Notes: a model not told the origin generated them from the letters alone. A DNA stretch of 64,000 nt from Rhizobium sp. BK251 (GCF_004345245.1 NZ_SLUQ01000005.1:248001-312000); one strand, 5' to 3'; shown: positions 39,085 to 49,145, counted from the stretch's first letter. Numbers and translations: made by a program.

Positions 39085-40554
39085 ATGCAGTCGATCATGA
39101 AGAATACAAGGCTTCTCCTCGCAGGGTGCCTATCCTTTTCCCTCGCTTTCTGTGACCTGGCCTCGGGGCTCGCGCTGCCGCAGGCCCATGCCGAGGGCGA
39201 TGGCATCGTCAGGATCTCCCAGAGCGGGCCCGGCACGCATCGACGTCTCAAGCTCGGCCTCAACAAGGCACTGGTCGTCGATCTGCCCGAGGACGCTCAT
39301 GACATTCTCGTTTCCGATCCGGAAATGGCGGATGCGGTGACGCGCACGTCCCGTCGCATCTATCTCTTCGGCAAGACGGTCGGGCAGACCAACATCTTCA
39401 TCTTCGGCGCCGACGGGCAGGAGATCGTGAGCCTCGATGTCGAGATCGAGCGCGACATCGCCGGCCTTCAGGCGAACCTCAGGCGCTTCATTGCCGATTC
39501 AGACATCAAGATCGAGATCGTGTCGGACAACATCGTGCTAACAGGCACGGTGCGTACACCCCAGGATGCAGCCCAAGCGGAACGACTTGCCTTTGCCTTC
39601 CTGAAGGGCGGTGAGGCAACCACAAGGACCGAGACGGCGACGAGCAATGGCGGCGACGGCTCGGTCGCGCTTTTCGCCGAGGGCCGCCAGACGTCCCAGA
39701 TCGTGAACCTTCTGAAGATCGATGGCGAAGACCAGGTCACCTTGAAGATCACCGTCGCCGAGGTGCGGCGCGAAGTCCTCAAGCAACTCGGCTTCGACCA
39801 TTCCGTCACCAACCGCTCCGGCCTTGATGTGTTGACCCTCGACAATGCCGCCAATATTGCAAGCGGTGGCATCGCCGGCTCACTGACCACTTCGCTGGGC
39901 CGTTATACGCTGAACAGCTTCATGAACGCGATGGAGCAGGCCAATGCCGTCAGGACGCTCGCCGAGCCCACGCTGACGGCGATTTCCGGCCAGAGCGCCT
40001 CCTTCAATTCCGGCGGTACACGCTACTACCCGGTCGTCCAGACGGACGGCACCGTCACCTACCAGTCGTTCCAGTACGGCATCAGGCTTGATTTCACGCC
40101 CGTCGTCCTCTCCGCCGGCCGCATCAGCCTCAGGATCAACACCGAGGTTTCCGAGCCGACGACGACGACCGGAGCGACCGACGTGCGCCAGCGCCAGGCC
40201 GATACCTCCGTGGAACTGCCCTCCGGCGGTTCGATCGTGCTAGCCGGCCTTGTCCGCGACGATGTCCAGCAGGGGATACAGGGCGTGCCCATCGCCGGGA
40301 AGGTCCCCGTTCTCGGCGCGCTGTTCCGCAGCCGAAGCCTGGAGCGCAACGAGACCGAGCTCGTCATCATCGCCACGCCCTATCTGGTAAGGCCCGTCGC
40401 CCGCAACCAGCTGTCCCGGCCGGACGACAACTTCGCGCCCGACAATGATGCGGCCACCTTCTTCCTCAATCGCGTCAACAGGATCTACGGCCAGGCGGAA
40501 CGCCCGGTTGCCGTGGGCCAGTACCACGGCGCGGTCGGGTTCATCTACAAGTGA
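39085..40554 (+). CDS. cpaC: Outer-membrane secretin CpaC/RcpA
   Basis: A 489-residue secretin that forms the pilus exit pore in the outer membrane. It has a signal peptide, the pilus N-terminal domain (about 50-130), a BON-like region (about 135-175) and the secretin core (about 235-440) with AVRTLAEPTLTAISGQSASF and the GIRLDFTPVVLS and VPVLGALFRS blocks. ATG 39085 has AAGGGGAAG upstream; ATG 39097 is an alternative that leaves a cleaner signal peptide. Gene order cpaB-cpaC-cpaD is the normal one. Confidence 0.94.
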   Translation: MQSIMKNTRLLLAGCLSFSLAFCDLASGLALPQAHAEGDGIVRISQSGPGTHRRLKLGLNKALVVDLPEDAHDILVSDPEMADAVTRTSRRIYLFGKTVGQTNIFIFGADGQEIVSLDVEIERDIAGLQANLRRFIADSDIKIEIVSDNIVLTGTVRTPQDAAQAERLAFAFLKGGEATTRTETATSNGGDGSVALFAEGRQTSQIVNLLKIDGEDQVTLKITVAEVRREVLKQLGFDHSVTNRSGLDVLTLDNAANIASGGIAGSLTTSLGRYTLNSFMNAMEQANAVRTLAEPTLTAISGQSASFNSGGTRYYPVVQTDGTVTYQSFQYGIRLDFTPVVLSAGRISLRINTEVSEPTTTTGATDVRQRQADTSVELPSGGSIVLAGLVRDDVQQGIQGVPIAGKVPVLGALFRSRSLERNETELVIIATPYLVRPVARNQLSRPDDNFAPDNDAATFFLNRVNRIYGQAERPVAVGQYHGAVGFIYK

Positions 40555-40567
40555 CCGGGAGGAAGAC

Positions 40568-41293
40568 ATGATCCTCACCGAGACCAATGGAGCAGGGAAA
40601 GACCGCAAGATGACCGGCCACATCGCAAACGCCGCCCGACCGGGCCTGAGGAGATCTGCCGTCGCGGCCGCGGTTGTCGCAGTCGCCTGCCTGCTTCAGT
40701 CCTGCGCGAATGACCAGCTGACGACCGGCGCCATCCCCGAGGATTATCGCCTGCGGCATCCGATCGTCCTTGCCGATGCGGAGCACACGCTGGACATTCC
40801 GGTCGCGGTCGGCGAGCGAAGCCTGACGATCGGCACGCGCGACGTAATCCGGGGCTTTGCCAACAACTACTCCAGTAGTGCCTCCGGGACCGTCCATATC
40901 CTTATCCCGCAGGGTTCGCCCAACGCCGCCTCCGCTTCCGCCGTGCGCAAACAGGTTCGGCGCGAACTTGTCGGCGCCGGTGTGCCCTCCACGCGAATCG
41001 TCGATACCAGCTACGTCCCGTCGAACCCGGGGGTAGCAGCACCCATCCGGCTCAGCTTCGTGGCGACGACCGCGATGACCGCGCCGTGCGGACAATGGCC
41101 GGAGGACATGAACGCCGGGCTCTACCAGAACAGGAACTGGCAGAATTTCGGCTGCGCATCGCAGAGCAACCTTGCCGCACAGATCGCCAATCCGACGGAC
41201 CTCATGGGGCCGCGCGCAATGACGCCGATCGATGCGGAGCAACGCAGCAACGTGATCGAGACCTACAGAGGCGCTAGTGCGACCGGCTTCTGA
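40568..41293 (+). CDS. cpaD: Pilus lipoprotein CpaD
   Basis: A 241-residue CpaD-family protein. A hydrophobic stretch ending in LLQSC forms a lipoprotein signal, so the mature chain is probably anchored at Cys 54 or so in the outer membrane, where CpaD assists secretin localisation. Conserved parts are the DYRLRHPIVL segment and the C-terminal NFGCASQSNLAAQIANPTDL block. ATG 40568 has GGGAGGA upstream; the signal then starts unusually late, and ATG 40610 would give a more typical lipoprotein leader. Confidence 0.9.
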   Translation: MILTETNGAGKDRKMTGHIANAARPGLRRSAVAAAVVAVACLLQSCANDQLTTGAIPEDYRLRHPIVLADAEHTLDIPVAVGERSLTIGTRDVIRGFANNYSSSASGTVHILIPQGSPNAASASAVRKQVRRELVGAGVPSTRIVDTSYVPSNPGVAAPIRLSFVATTAMTAPCGQWPEDMNAGLYQNRNWQNFGCASQSNLAAQIANPTDLMGPRAMTPIDAEQRSNVIETYRGASATGF

Positions 41294-41323
41294 CCGGACC
41301 GGCTGCATTCAGGACAGGAAAAA

Positions 41324-42601
41324 ATGAGCGCGATCGACTACGAATTCGCCAGCCCGCAGAGCCTCCGGGAGCCGGATGAGATGCCGCGCCTCGGCGACCT
41401 GGAGAACATGCGTCCTCTGCCGCGCATCTCCGTCCACGCCTTCTGCGAGAGCGAGGCGCTGCAGCAATTGATGGAGCGCTGCGGCGGTGACCGCCGCATG
41501 GCAAAGGTGAGCCTCCGTATCACAAGCGGCGGCATTGCCGCGGCGGCGAACATGTTTGCCGCCGCTCCGACGCCGAACCTGATCGTCCTCGAAACAAGAG
41601 CAAATCCAGCGATTCTTCTTGCGGAGCTCGCCCCGCTTGCTGCCGTCTGCGACCCGAGCACGAAGGTCGTGATCATCGGCTATCACAACGACATCGCGCT
41701 TTACCGCGACCTGATCCGCAACGGCATCTCGGAATATATCGTCCAGCCGGTGTCGATGCAGGACATCCTGTCGGCGATGGCGGCCATATTCATCGATCCG
41801 GATGCCGAGCCGCTCGGCCGCAGTATTGCCTTCATCGGCGCCAAGGGCGGGGTTGGCGCCTCCACGATCGCGCACAACTGCGCCTTCGGCATCTCCAATC
41901 TCTTTTCGACCGAGACGATCCTTGCCGATCTGGATCTGCCTTACGGAACCGCAAACATCGACTTCGACCAGGATCCCGCGCAGGGCATTGCCGAGGCAGT
42001 CTTTGCGCCCGAGCGGCTGGACGAGGTCTTTCTCGATCGCCTGCTGACGAAATGCTCCGAGCATCTGTCGCTGCTTGCAGCTCCCTCGATGCTCGACCGC
42101 GCCTATGATTTCGAAGCGAGCGCCTTCCAGCCGGTTCTCGACGTCCTCCAGCGCAGCGCGCCCGTTTCCGTGCTGGACGTGCCGCATGCCTGGTCGGAAT
42201 GGACCCGTTCCGTGCTGGCCGCGGTGGACGAAGTGGTGATCTGCGCCGTTCCAGATCTTGCGAACCTGCGCAATGCCAAGAACATGCTCGATGCCTTGCG
42301 GCGGCTGAGGCCGAACGACAAGGCTCCGCACCTGATCCTCAACCAGGTAGGAATGCCGAAGCGCCCGGAGATCGCTCCCTCCGAATTCTGCGAGCCGCTC
42401 GAGGCCGATCCGATCGCAATCATTCCCTTCGACATCAATCTCTTCGGCAATGCGGCCAATAGCGGACGGATGATCTCGGAGATGGATGCGAAATCCCCCG
42501 TGGCCGAGACCTTTTCTCAGGTCGCGCATATCGTCACCGGTCGCGTGGCGGTGAAAAAGGCGAAAAAGGGCGGCCTGCTTGGCCTGCTCAAGCGCAGATG
42601 A
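41324..42601 (+). CDS. cpaE: Pilus assembly ATPase-like CpaE/TadZ
   Basis: A 425-residue protein that localises the Tad machine at the pole. Residues about 40-150 form a receiver-like domain without a clear phosphorylation site; residues about 165-420 are a ParA/MinD-type ATPase with the deviant Walker A KGGVGAST (about 173-180) and the ADLDLPYGTANIDFD switch region. A basic tail (VKKAKKGG) could bind membrane. It starts 30 nt after cpaD. Confidence 0.92.
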   Translation: MSAIDYEFASPQSLREPDEMPRLGDLENMRPLPRISVHAFCESEALQQLMERCGGDRRMAKVSLRITSGGIAAAANMFAAAPTPNLIVLETRANPAILLAELAPLAAVCDPSTKVVIIGYHNDIALYRDLIRNGISEYIVQPVSMQDILSAMAAIFIDPDAEPLGRSIAFIGAKGGVGASTIAHNCAFGISNLFSTETILADLDLPYGTANIDFDQDPAQGIAEAVFAPERLDEVFLDRLLTKCSEHLSLLAAPSMLDRAYDFEASAFQPVLDVLQRSAPVSVLDVPHAWSEWTRSVLAAVDEVVICAVPDLANLRNAKNMLDALRRLRPNDKAPHLILNQVGMPKRPEIAPSEFCEPLEADPIAIIPFDINLFGNAANSGRMISEMDAKSPVAETFSQVAHIVTGRVAVKKAKKGGLLGLLKRR

Positions 42602-42633
42602 ACCGGACAATGGGTTAGACTGGACAGGCTGGT

Positions 42634-44121
42634 ATGTTTGGAAAGCGTGGAAACGAAGGATTTGGCCAGGGTGGCTTCGGCGGAAGCGTGTCTCCCGTCC
42701 CGCCACCAATTCCGGCTGCCCCGGCCGCCGCGATACCGTCACCCGGCATCCTTCCCGATGCGGCTCGCGATACCGCGCCGCGCCAGCCGCTGGCGCCACC
42801 CCCTGCGCCCGCAGCACAGCGCCGCCGCCCGGCGCGCACCGAGGAATATTACGATACCAAGTCGCAGGTCTTTTCCGCGCTGATCGATACGATCGACCTG
42901 TCGCAGCTTTCGAAGCTCGACGCCGAAAGCGCGCGTGAGGAAATCCGCGACATCGTCAACGACATCATCACGATCAAGAACTTCGCGATGTCGATTTCCG
43001 AGCAGGAGGAACTGCTCGAGGACATCTGCAACGACGTGCTCGGATATGGTCCGCTCGAACCGCTGCTGGCTCGCGACGACATTGCCGACATCATGGTCAA
43101 CGGCGCCGGCCAGACCTTCATCGAAGTGGGCGGCAAGACGATCGAGTCCGACATCCGCTTCCGTGATAACGGTCAGTTGCTGTCGATCTGCCAGCGGATC
43201 GTCAGCCAGGTCGGCCGCCGCGTCGACGAATCGAGCCCGATCTGCGACGCCCGCCTGCCCGACGGCTCGCGCGTTAACGTCATCGCGCCGCCGCTTGCCA
43301 TCGACGGGCCGGCACTCACGATCCGCAAGTTCAAGAAGGACAAGCTGACGCTCGACCAGCTCGTGCGCTTCGGTGCGATCACGCCGCAGGGCGCGACGCT
43401 GCTGCAGATCATCGGCCGCGTCCGCTGCAACATCGTCATTTCAGGCGGTACCGGCTCGGGCAAGACGACGCTTCTGAACTGCCTGACCAACTATATCGAC
43501 AAGGAAGAACGCGTCATCACCTGCGAGGATACCGCCGAGCTGCAGCTCCAGCAGCCGCATGTCGTGCGCCTCGAAACCCGCCCGCCGAACATCGAAGGCG
43601 AAGGCGAGATCACCATGCGCGACCTCGTCAAGAACTGCCTGCGCATGCGTCCCGAACGCATCATCGTCGGCGAAGTGCGCGGACCGGAGGTCTTCGACCT
43701 TCTGCAGGCGATGAACACCGGCCACGACGGCTCAATGGGGACGATCCACGCCAATACGCCACGCGAGTGCCTGAGCCGTATGGAATCGATGATCGCCATG
43801 GGCGGCTTCTCGCTGCCTGCGAAGACTGTCCGAGAAATCATTTCCGGCTCGGTCGACATCGTCATCCAGGCTGCGCGTCTTCGCGACGGCTCGCGCCGCA
43901 TCACGCAGATCACCGAGGTGATCGGCATGGAAGGCGACGTGATCATCACCCAAGATCTCATGCGTTACGAGATCGAGGGCGAAGATGCGAACGGCCGCAT
44001 CATCGGCCGTCATATCTCGACAGGGATCGGCAAACCGAACTTCTGGGATCGCGCCCGCTACTACAACGAGGAAAAGCGTCTGGCTGCGGCACTGGACGAG
44101 ATGGAAACCAAGTCGAACTAG
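42634..44121 (+). CDS. cpaF: Secretion ATPase CpaF/TadA
   Basis: A 495-residue type II/IV secretion ATPase that powers Flp pilus extension (and probably retraction). A Pro/Ala-rich, disordered N-terminus (about 1-75) precedes the three-helix bundle, the N-terminal sensor domain and the ATPase core: Walker [10 protein letters not shown] (about 270-278), Asp box, Walker [14 protein letters not shown] and His box [13 protein letters not shown]. Length and order fit CpaF. It starts 32 nt after cpaE. Confidence 0.95.
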   Translation: MFGKRGNEGFGQGGFGGSVSPVPPPIPAAPAAAIPSPGILPDAARDTAPRQPLAPPPAPAAQRRRPARTEEYYDTKSQVFSALIDTIDLSQLSKLDAESAREEIRDIVNDIITIKNFAMSISEQEELLEDICNDVLGYGPLEPLLARDDIADIMVNGAGQTFIEVGGKTIESDIRFRDNGQLLSICQRIVSQVGRRVDESSPICDARLPDGSRVNVIAPPLAIDGPALTIRKFKKDKLTLDQLVRFGAITPQGATLLQIIGRVRCNIVISGGTGSGKTTLLNCLTNYIDKEERVITCEDTAELQLQQPHVVRLETRPPNIEGEGEITMRDLVKNCLRMRPERIIVGEVRGPEVFDLLQAMNTGHDGSMGTIHANTPRECLSRMESMIAMGGFSLPAKTVREIISGSVDIVIQAARLRDGSRRITQITEVIGMEGDVIITQDLMRYEIEGEDANGRIIGRHISTGIGKPNFWDRARYYNEEKRLAAALDEMETKSN

Positions 44122-44132
44122 GAAGAACTACA

Positions 44133-45140
44133 ATGTTCGGGATCGATCCGATCGTGCTTGCCATAGTCGCGCTCGCTGCCGTTTCCGCGGCGGCGGTGTG
44201 CTATGTCGTGCTCTTTTCCAGGATCGAAACGGAGAAGAAGGCCGAAAGCCGCGTCAATCGCGTCAAGTCGGCCGAAACCGATCGCGTCAAGGTCAAGGCC
44301 GCCCGCGACCGCGTGCAGGAAATGTCGAAGCGGCGCAAGTCGGTGCAGGATTCGCTGAAGGATATCGAGAAGCGCCATCTCGAAAAATCCAAGAGCACGC
44401 TATCGCTGAAGTCGCGGCTCAATCAGGCGGGCCTCTCCGTAACGCCCGCGAAATTTCACGTGTTCAGCGCCGTCTTGGGTCTCTTCGTTCTTGCCGTCTC
44501 CTTCATTGCCGGTGCGCCGCTTGTCGTCGTCCTCGGTCTTCCAATCGCCGTCGGGCTCGGCCTGCCGCGCTGGGTGCTGGGTTTCCTCGTGAAGCGCCGG
44601 CAGAACAAATTCCTGGACGAGCTTCCGAATGCGCTTGATGTGATCGTCCGTTCGATCCGTTCGGGCCTGCCGCTCAACGACGCGTTGCGGCTTGTCGCTT
44701 CAGAGGCGCGCGAGCCCGTCAAGAGTGAGTTTCGGCGCGTGGTCGAGTCCCAGCAGGTCGGCCTCAGCGTCGCGGATGGCTGCGCACGCATGATAAATTA
44801 CATGCCGCTTCAGGAGGTGAACTTCTTTGCGATCGTTATCGCCATCCAGTCGCAGGCCGGCGGCAACCTTTCCGAAGCGATCGGCAATCTTTCGAGGGTT
44901 CTGCGCGAGCGCAAGAAGATGAAGGCCAAGATCAAGGCGCTGTCGATGGAGGCCAAGGCCTCTGCGTGTATCATCGGCGCGCTGCCATTCATCGTCGCGC
45001 TGCTCGTCTACCTGACGTCGCCGCAATACATCTCGATCCTCTTCACCGATTCCCGCGGCCACCTGATCCTGGGTCTCTCCGGGGTATGGATGTCGATCGG
45101 CATCATGGTCATGCGCAACATGGTCAATTTCGAAATCTGA
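44133..45140 (+). CDS. tadB: Pilus inner-membrane platform protein TadB
   Basis: A 335-residue GspF-domain protein with one N-terminal helix (about 7-27), a charged coiled-coil-prone segment (about 30-95, rich in Glu-Lys-Arg), and the platform domain with pairs of helices (about 110-145 and 275-330). FLDELPNALDVIVRSIRSGLP is the hallmark of TadB (seen as LDVIVRSIRSGLP). ATG 44133 lies 11 nt after cpaF; the frame is open within cpaF but without support. Confidence 0.92.
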   Translation: MFGIDPIVLAIVALAAVSAAAVCYVVLFSRIETEKKAESRVNRVKSAETDRVKVKAARDRVQEMSKRRKSVQDSLKDIEKRHLEKSKSTLSLKSRLNQAGLSVTPAKFHVFSAVLGLFVLAVSFIAGAPLVVVLGLPIAVGLGLPRWVLGFLVKRRQNKFLDELPNALDVIVRSIRSGLPLNDALRLVASEAREPVKSEFRRVVESQQVGLSVADGCARMINYMPLQEVNFFAIVIAIQSQAGGNLSEAIGNLSRVLRERKKMKAKIKALSMEAKASACIIGALPFIVALLVYLTSPQYISILFTDSRGHLILGLSGVWMSIGIMVMRNMVNFEI

Positions 45141-45153
45141 CCGGAGGCTGAGA

Positions 45154-46140
45154 ATGTCACAAGAGCTTGCCGCCAGACTGACCGAGCCGGGCATGCTGAT
45201 TGCCGTCTTCGTGGCGATCGCCGTGTTCGCAACCTTCTATACGGTTGCCATACCGTTCTTCGAGCGAGGCGACCTCAGCAAGCGCATGAAGGCGGTGTCG
45301 ACCGAACGCGACCTTATCCGCGCTCGCGAGCGCGCCAAGCTGAACACGGAGGGCGGAGCCAACAAGGCCTCGCTCAGAAGCCAGAACAGTCGTCCAGTCC
45401 GCCAGATCGTCGACCGCTTCAACCTCAAGCAGGCGCTCGCCGACGCCAACACGGTCAACCGCCTGCGCGCGGCGGGCTTCCGCTCGGAAAACGCGCTGAA
45501 CATGTTTCTCGTGGCGCGCTTCCTCCTGCCGTTCATCTTTCTTACGGCCGCCGGGATTTGGGTTTTCGGGCTCGGCAATCTTGCCGAAAAGGCCTTCGGC
45601 ATCCGCGTGCTGGCCGTTGTTGGAGCCGCTTACGTCGGCTTCTACCTACCGAACATCTATGTCTCGAACCGCATGGGCAAGCGCCAGCACTCGATCAAGC
45701 GTGCCTGGCCGGATGCGCTCGACCTTATGCTGATCTGCGTCGAATCGGGTATCTCGATCGAGGCTGCCATGCGTCGCGTCTCGGAGGAGATGGGCGAACA
45801 GTCGCCGGCGCTCGCCGAGGAAATGGTGTTGACGACGGCCGAACTCTCCTTCCTCCAGGATCGCCGCGCCGCACTGGACAATCTCGCCACGCGCACGCAG
45901 ATCGATATCGTCAAGGCGGTGACGCAGGCGCTCATCCAGGCAGACCGATACGGCACGCCGGTCGCGTCTGCGCTGCGTGTGCTGGCCCAGGAAGGGCGTG
46001 ACGAGCGCATGAACGAAGCCGAAAAGAAGGCGGCCGCCCTGCCGCCGAAGCTCACCGTGCCGATGATCCTGTTTTTCCTGCCCGTTCTCATCGCCGTCAT
46101 CCTTGGCCCCGCGGGCATCCAGGTCTCCGACAAGTTCTGA
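45154..46140 (+). CDS. tadC: Pilus inner-membrane platform protein TadC
   Basis: A 328-residue GspF-domain partner of TadB. An N-terminal helix (about 12-30), a basic linker, two helices (about 112-165), the conserved PDALDLMLICVESGISIEAAM block and a C-terminal helix ILFFLPVLIAVILGPAGI (about 300-320). Last plus-strand gene of the tad operon, with a palindromic repeat between it and the convergent tadD. Confidence 0.92.
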   Translation: MSQELAARLTEPGMLIAVFVAIAVFATFYTVAIPFFERGDLSKRMKAVSTERDLIRARERAKLNTEGGANKASLRSQNSRPVRQIVDRFNLKQALADANTVNRLRAAGFRSENALNMFLVARFLLPFIFLTAAGIWVFGLGNLAEKAFGIRVLAVVGAAYVGFYLPNIYVSNRMGKRQHSIKRAWPDALDLMLICVESGISIEAAMRRVSEEMGEQSPALAEEMVLTTAELSFLQDRRAALDNLATRTQIDIVKAVTQALIQADRYGTPVASALRVLAQEGRDERMNEAEKKAAALPPKLTVPMILFFLPVLIAVILGPAGIQVSDKF

Positions 46141-46223
46141 TAGGGCTTTCAGGAGCGTCGGCGAGCGAGATGACGCGGCTCATCGCGCCACGGCAGCACT
46201 TCCCGCAAGGGTGGAAGGCGCCA

Positions 46224-46323
46224 GAGCAATTCCAGCAAAAACGCGAAGCGGTTTTGCGTCCGAAATTGCTCAAAAACAACGCGACAGAGCGTTTCTGTAA
46301 TTCGAAGAGAACGAAATGCTCTA
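46224..46323. repeat. Rhizobial intergenic palindromic repeat (RIME-like)
   Basis: A palindrome from 46224 to 46271 has nested arms, GAGCAATT/AATTGCTC outside and GCAAAA/TTTTGC inside with a short loop. A flanking part with AGAGCGTTTC and GAAATGCTCT runs to 46323. The pattern is familiar from many intergenic sites of Rhizobiaceae. It lies between two converging genes and should also act as a bidirectional transcription stop. Its last bases CTA are the complement of the tadD stop codon TAG. Confidence 0.7.
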
Positions 46324-47145
46324 GTTGACGGCTGGGGTCGGCTGGTCCTTGCTCGCGAGCTTCTGCCAGGAATTCTGCTGGGAGAGCATGGCGCGCAGGT
46401 AGGCGACATTGGCGTCCGCCTGCTGGGGAGAAAGCTCGCGGCGGGCAATTTCCTCGGCTTCCGGGAAGCGGCCCTGGAGACCAACGACGAGGGCGAGGTT
46501 CTGGCGCACGCGGCTGTCCGCGCCGGGCTGGTCGGCGGCCGAACGCAGGTAGGTTTCGGCCGTACGGGGATCGTTTGTCAGCACATAGGACATGCCGAGG
46601 TTGGAAAGGACCGACGGTTCGTTCGGCTGGATATCCAGCGCGTCGCGGTAGCGGCTGCGGGCCTCGCTGCTGCGTCCGAGCTGGTCGAGGATGGCGCCTT
46701 CGGCGGAGATGAGCTTCCAGTCCGGGCGGTCCGGCGTCTGGGCCCGAGTGATGGTGTCGAGCGCCTGCTCGAGCTGCCCGGCTGCGGCCTGTGCCTTGCC
46801 GTAGGCGGCCAGCACGCCGCGGTCCTGCGGATTGGCAATCGCCACCTGCTGCATCACGGCGAGCGCCTGGGCATCGCGGCCGCTCATGCGCAGGAGGTTC
46901 GCATAGCCTATCCCGGCGTCGCGATCCTTCGGGTTCTTCTCATAGGCGGCGCCCATGCGGTCCGTCGCCGACCTGAGTTCCGTCGTGTTCATTTCCTCGG
47001 CTGGCTTGGAAAGCTTGGGAATTGTGCCGGTCGTGATCTTGTCGCTGGTGGTCGAGCACCCGGAAAGTGCAATCGCGACGAGCGCGGCGCTGGCGCCCTG
47101 CAGAACGCGGATCTTGAGCGCGGACGGCATTATCCTGGAAGTCAT
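46321..47145 (-). CDS. tadD: Tad pilus lipoprotein with TPR repeats (TadD)
   Basis: A 274-residue lipoprotein. The signal peptide ends in the lipobox ALSGC (Cys about 30), and tetratricopeptide repeats fill about 60-230 (e.g. GVLAAYGKAQAAAGQLEQALD, PSVLSNLGMSYVLTNDPRTAE). TadD acts as a pilotin-like assembly factor for the secretin. It is transcribed against the tad operon. ATG 47145 has GGGA seven bases upstream; ATG 47130 is possible. The stop codon is supplied by an intergenic repeat. Confidence 0.88.
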   Translation of the reverse strand: MTSRIMPSALKIRVLQGASAALVAIALSGCSTTSDKITTGTIPKLSKPAEEMNTTELRSATDRMGAAYEKNPKDRDAGIGYANLLRMSGRDAQALAVMQQVAIANPQDRGVLAAYGKAQAAAGQLEQALDTITRAQTPDRPDWKLISAEGAILDQLGRSSEARSRYRDALDIQPNEPSVLSNLGMSYVLTNDPRTAETYLRSAADQPGADSRVRQNLALVVGLQGRFPEAEEIARRELSPQQADANVAYLRAMLSQQNSWQKLASKDQPTPAVN

Positions 47146-47291
47146 TGCGTGTTCCCGAGGTCCCGATTCGTGCGCCTGGCCTCAAAGCGGAACAGGGAAG
47201 GTTTGACGCAATCTCCACTCAAGCAATAATCTGTTAAGCCTAACAGAGAGTTAATCGCCCCGATTCCGCTTTGCATGACCAAAGGATTGTT

Positions 47292-48683
47292 ATGGCCCCC
47301 TATCAGTACATCGAACGACCGACCCCTTTCAACACGAAAGGTAGCAAGACTCTCCCGATCTTTGCCGTGACGCCTGCGCACATCGAGACCGGCACGATCG
47401 ACCCGATCGCGCTCGATTGGGCGCACAAGGCCGGCTACAAGGCCGACAGCGGCTCGCTTCTCCTGATCCCGACCGAGGGCGGCCACCTCGGCGGTGCGCT
47501 CTTCGGCCTCGGTGCCAATCCTTCAGAACAGCCATTCCTCACCGGCAAGCTCGCCCGCACCCTGCCGGCCGGCGACTGGCATATCGAGACCGCACCGCTC
47601 ACCGCAAATCGCCTTTCGCTGGGCTTCGGGCTCGGCAGCTACCGTTTCGATCGCTACAAGTCCGAAAAGACCGCGGCGCCGACACTGCTGATCCCGCGCG
47701 ATGCCGATGCGGCCGACATCAAGCGCCAACTGGCGGGTGTCTTCCTTGCTCGCGATCTCATCAATACTCCGACGAACGACATGGGACCCGAGCAGCTCGA
47801 GGCCGCCTTCCGCGGCCTTGCCGAGCACTACAAGGCGGAGATGTCGGTCATCATCGGCGATGATCTCCTGAAGGAGAACTTCCCGCTGGTCCACACGGTG
47901 GGCCGCGCCAGCGCAGACGCGCCGCGCCTCCTGGAACTGCGCTGGGGCAAGAAGGGCTATCGCAAGGTGACGCTGGTCGGCAAGGGCGTCTGCTTCGATA
48001 CGGGCGGCCTCGACATCAAGTCGGCGGCCTCCATGCTTTTGATGAAGAAGGACATGGGTGGCGCCGCCAACGTCATGGGCCTGGCGCTGATGATCATGGA
48101 TGCGAAGCTCAAGGTGGACCTGCGCGTCATCGTCCCGGTGGTCGAGAACTCTATCTCCTCGAACGCCTTCCGTCCCGGCGATATCTACCGCAGCCGCAAG
48201 GGCCTGACCGTCCAGATCGACAACACCGACGCCGAGGGCAGGCTGATCCTCGCCGACGCGCTCGCCTATGCAGATGAGGAAGCTCCTGACCTGATGGTCG
48301 ATATGGCGACGCTGACGGGAGCCGCCCGCGTGGCGCTCGGCCCCGATCTGCCGCCCTTCTACACGGATGACGACGGCCTTGCGCACGACCTGACCGAGGC
48401 GAGCCTGGAAACGGACGATCCGCTGTGGCGCATGCCGCTCTATATGGGCTACGACAAGGATATCCGCAGCAAGTTCGCCGACATCACCAATTCGCCTTCC
48501 GGCGGAATGGCGGGCTCGATCACCGCGGCGCTCTTCCTGAAACGCTTCGTCACGAAGACGCCGAGCTGGGTCCATTTCGACATCTACGGCTGGGCGCAAT
48601 CCGAACGGCCGCATTCACCCGGCGGTGGCGAGGCGCAGGCGATCCGGGCCCTCTACCATCACATTCGAAACAGCGTTCGTTAG
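47292..48683 (+). CDS. M17 leucyl aminopeptidase family protein
   Basis: A 463-residue cytosolic metallo-aminopeptidase. The C-terminal catalytic domain has the M17 hallmarks: GKGVCFDTGGLDIK (Lys and Asp ligands), MKKDMGGAA and the signature NTDAEGRL (about 310-317), plus the ATLTGAARVALG block. The N-terminal domain is divergent and shorter than in PepA, typical of the PepB/LAP-like alphaproteobacterial group. ATG 47292 has AGGA upstream; a TTG at 47271 is in frame. A strong terminator at 48702-48731 separates it from the marR-nlpC genes, but their roles may be linked. Confidence 0.92.
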   Translation: MAPYQYIERPTPFNTKGSKTLPIFAVTPAHIETGTIDPIALDWAHKAGYKADSGSLLLIPTEGGHLGGALFGLGANPSEQPFLTGKLARTLPAGDWHIETAPLTANRLSLGFGLGSYRFDRYKSEKTAAPTLLIPRDADAADIKRQLAGVFLARDLINTPTNDMGPEQLEAAFRGLAEHYKAEMSVIIGDDLLKENFPLVHTVGRASADAPRLLELRWGKKGYRKVTLVGKGVCFDTGGLDIKSAASMLLMKKDMGGAANVMGLALMIMDAKLKVDLRVIVPVVENSISSNAFRPGDIYRSRKGLTVQIDNTDAEGRLILADALAYADEEAPDLMVDMATLTGAARVALGPDLPPFYTDDDGLAHDLTEASLETDDPLWRMPLYMGYDKDIRSKFADITNSPSGGMAGSITAALFLKRFVTKTPSWVHFDIYGWAQSERPHSPGGGEAQAIRALYHHIRNSVR

Positions 48684-48701
48684 AATTTTATTCACCTTGA
48701 A

Positions 48702-48731
48702 AGGCGGCGCTTTGCGCCGCCTCTTGTCCTT
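48702..48731 (+). terminator. Rho-independent terminator after the M17 aminopeptidase gene
   Basis: A perfect 9-bp stem, AGGCGGCGC and GCGCCGCCT with a TTT loop, is followed by CTTGTCCTT. It starts 18 nt after the stop codon. Confidence 0.75.
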
Positions 48732-48784
48732 GCGGGCGAGTTGCGGAAAAATGGAACGTCAGCGTAACGGTTTCGGAGTTCCTG

Positions 48785-49135
48785 TTGCCCATTGAGTTGA
48801 CCGCCTCGCAGGCGCTTGGTTTGTGGCATGGCGTTGTGCTGGAGCAAGTCCGGCAGGACAGGCGGGATCTGACCCTGCGGCAGATGGCTATCCTGTTGCA
48901 TATCTATCTCGTGCCGCCGCCGCATACCGTCCGCGGGCTTGCCGCGACGCTCGAAGTCACCAAGCCGGTCATCACGCGGGCGCTTGACACGATGGGCGAA
49001 TTGGGGCTGGTCGATCGCGTACGCGATGACAGCGACCGCAGAAATGTCGTCATCAAGCGGACGGTCGCGGGCGCGCTCTATCTCGAGAAGCTCTGCGACC
49101 TCGTGCGAGACCAGGGCCGCCGTCTTCCGGTTTGA
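48785..49135 (+). CDS. MarR-family-like winged-helix protein
   Basis: A 116-residue winged-helix regulator with a MarR-type core: LTLRQMAILLHIYLVPPPHTVRGLAATLEVTKPVITRALDTM (recognition part TKPVITRALDTM) and the wing VRDDSDRRNVVIKRT. It is shorter than classical MarR proteins because the C-terminal dimer helix is reduced. The start is TTG at 48785 with GGAG about eight bases before; another TTG at 48794 is possible. It ends 10 nt before the NlpC/P60 gene and probably forms an operon with it. Confidence 0.8.
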   Translation: MPIELTASQALGLWHGVVLEQVRQDRRDLTLRQMAILLHIYLVPPPHTVRGLAATLEVTKPVITRALDTMGELGLVDRVRDDSDRRNVVIKRTVAGALYLEKLCDLVRDQGRRLPV

Positions 49136-49145
49136 GAGGAATGAA

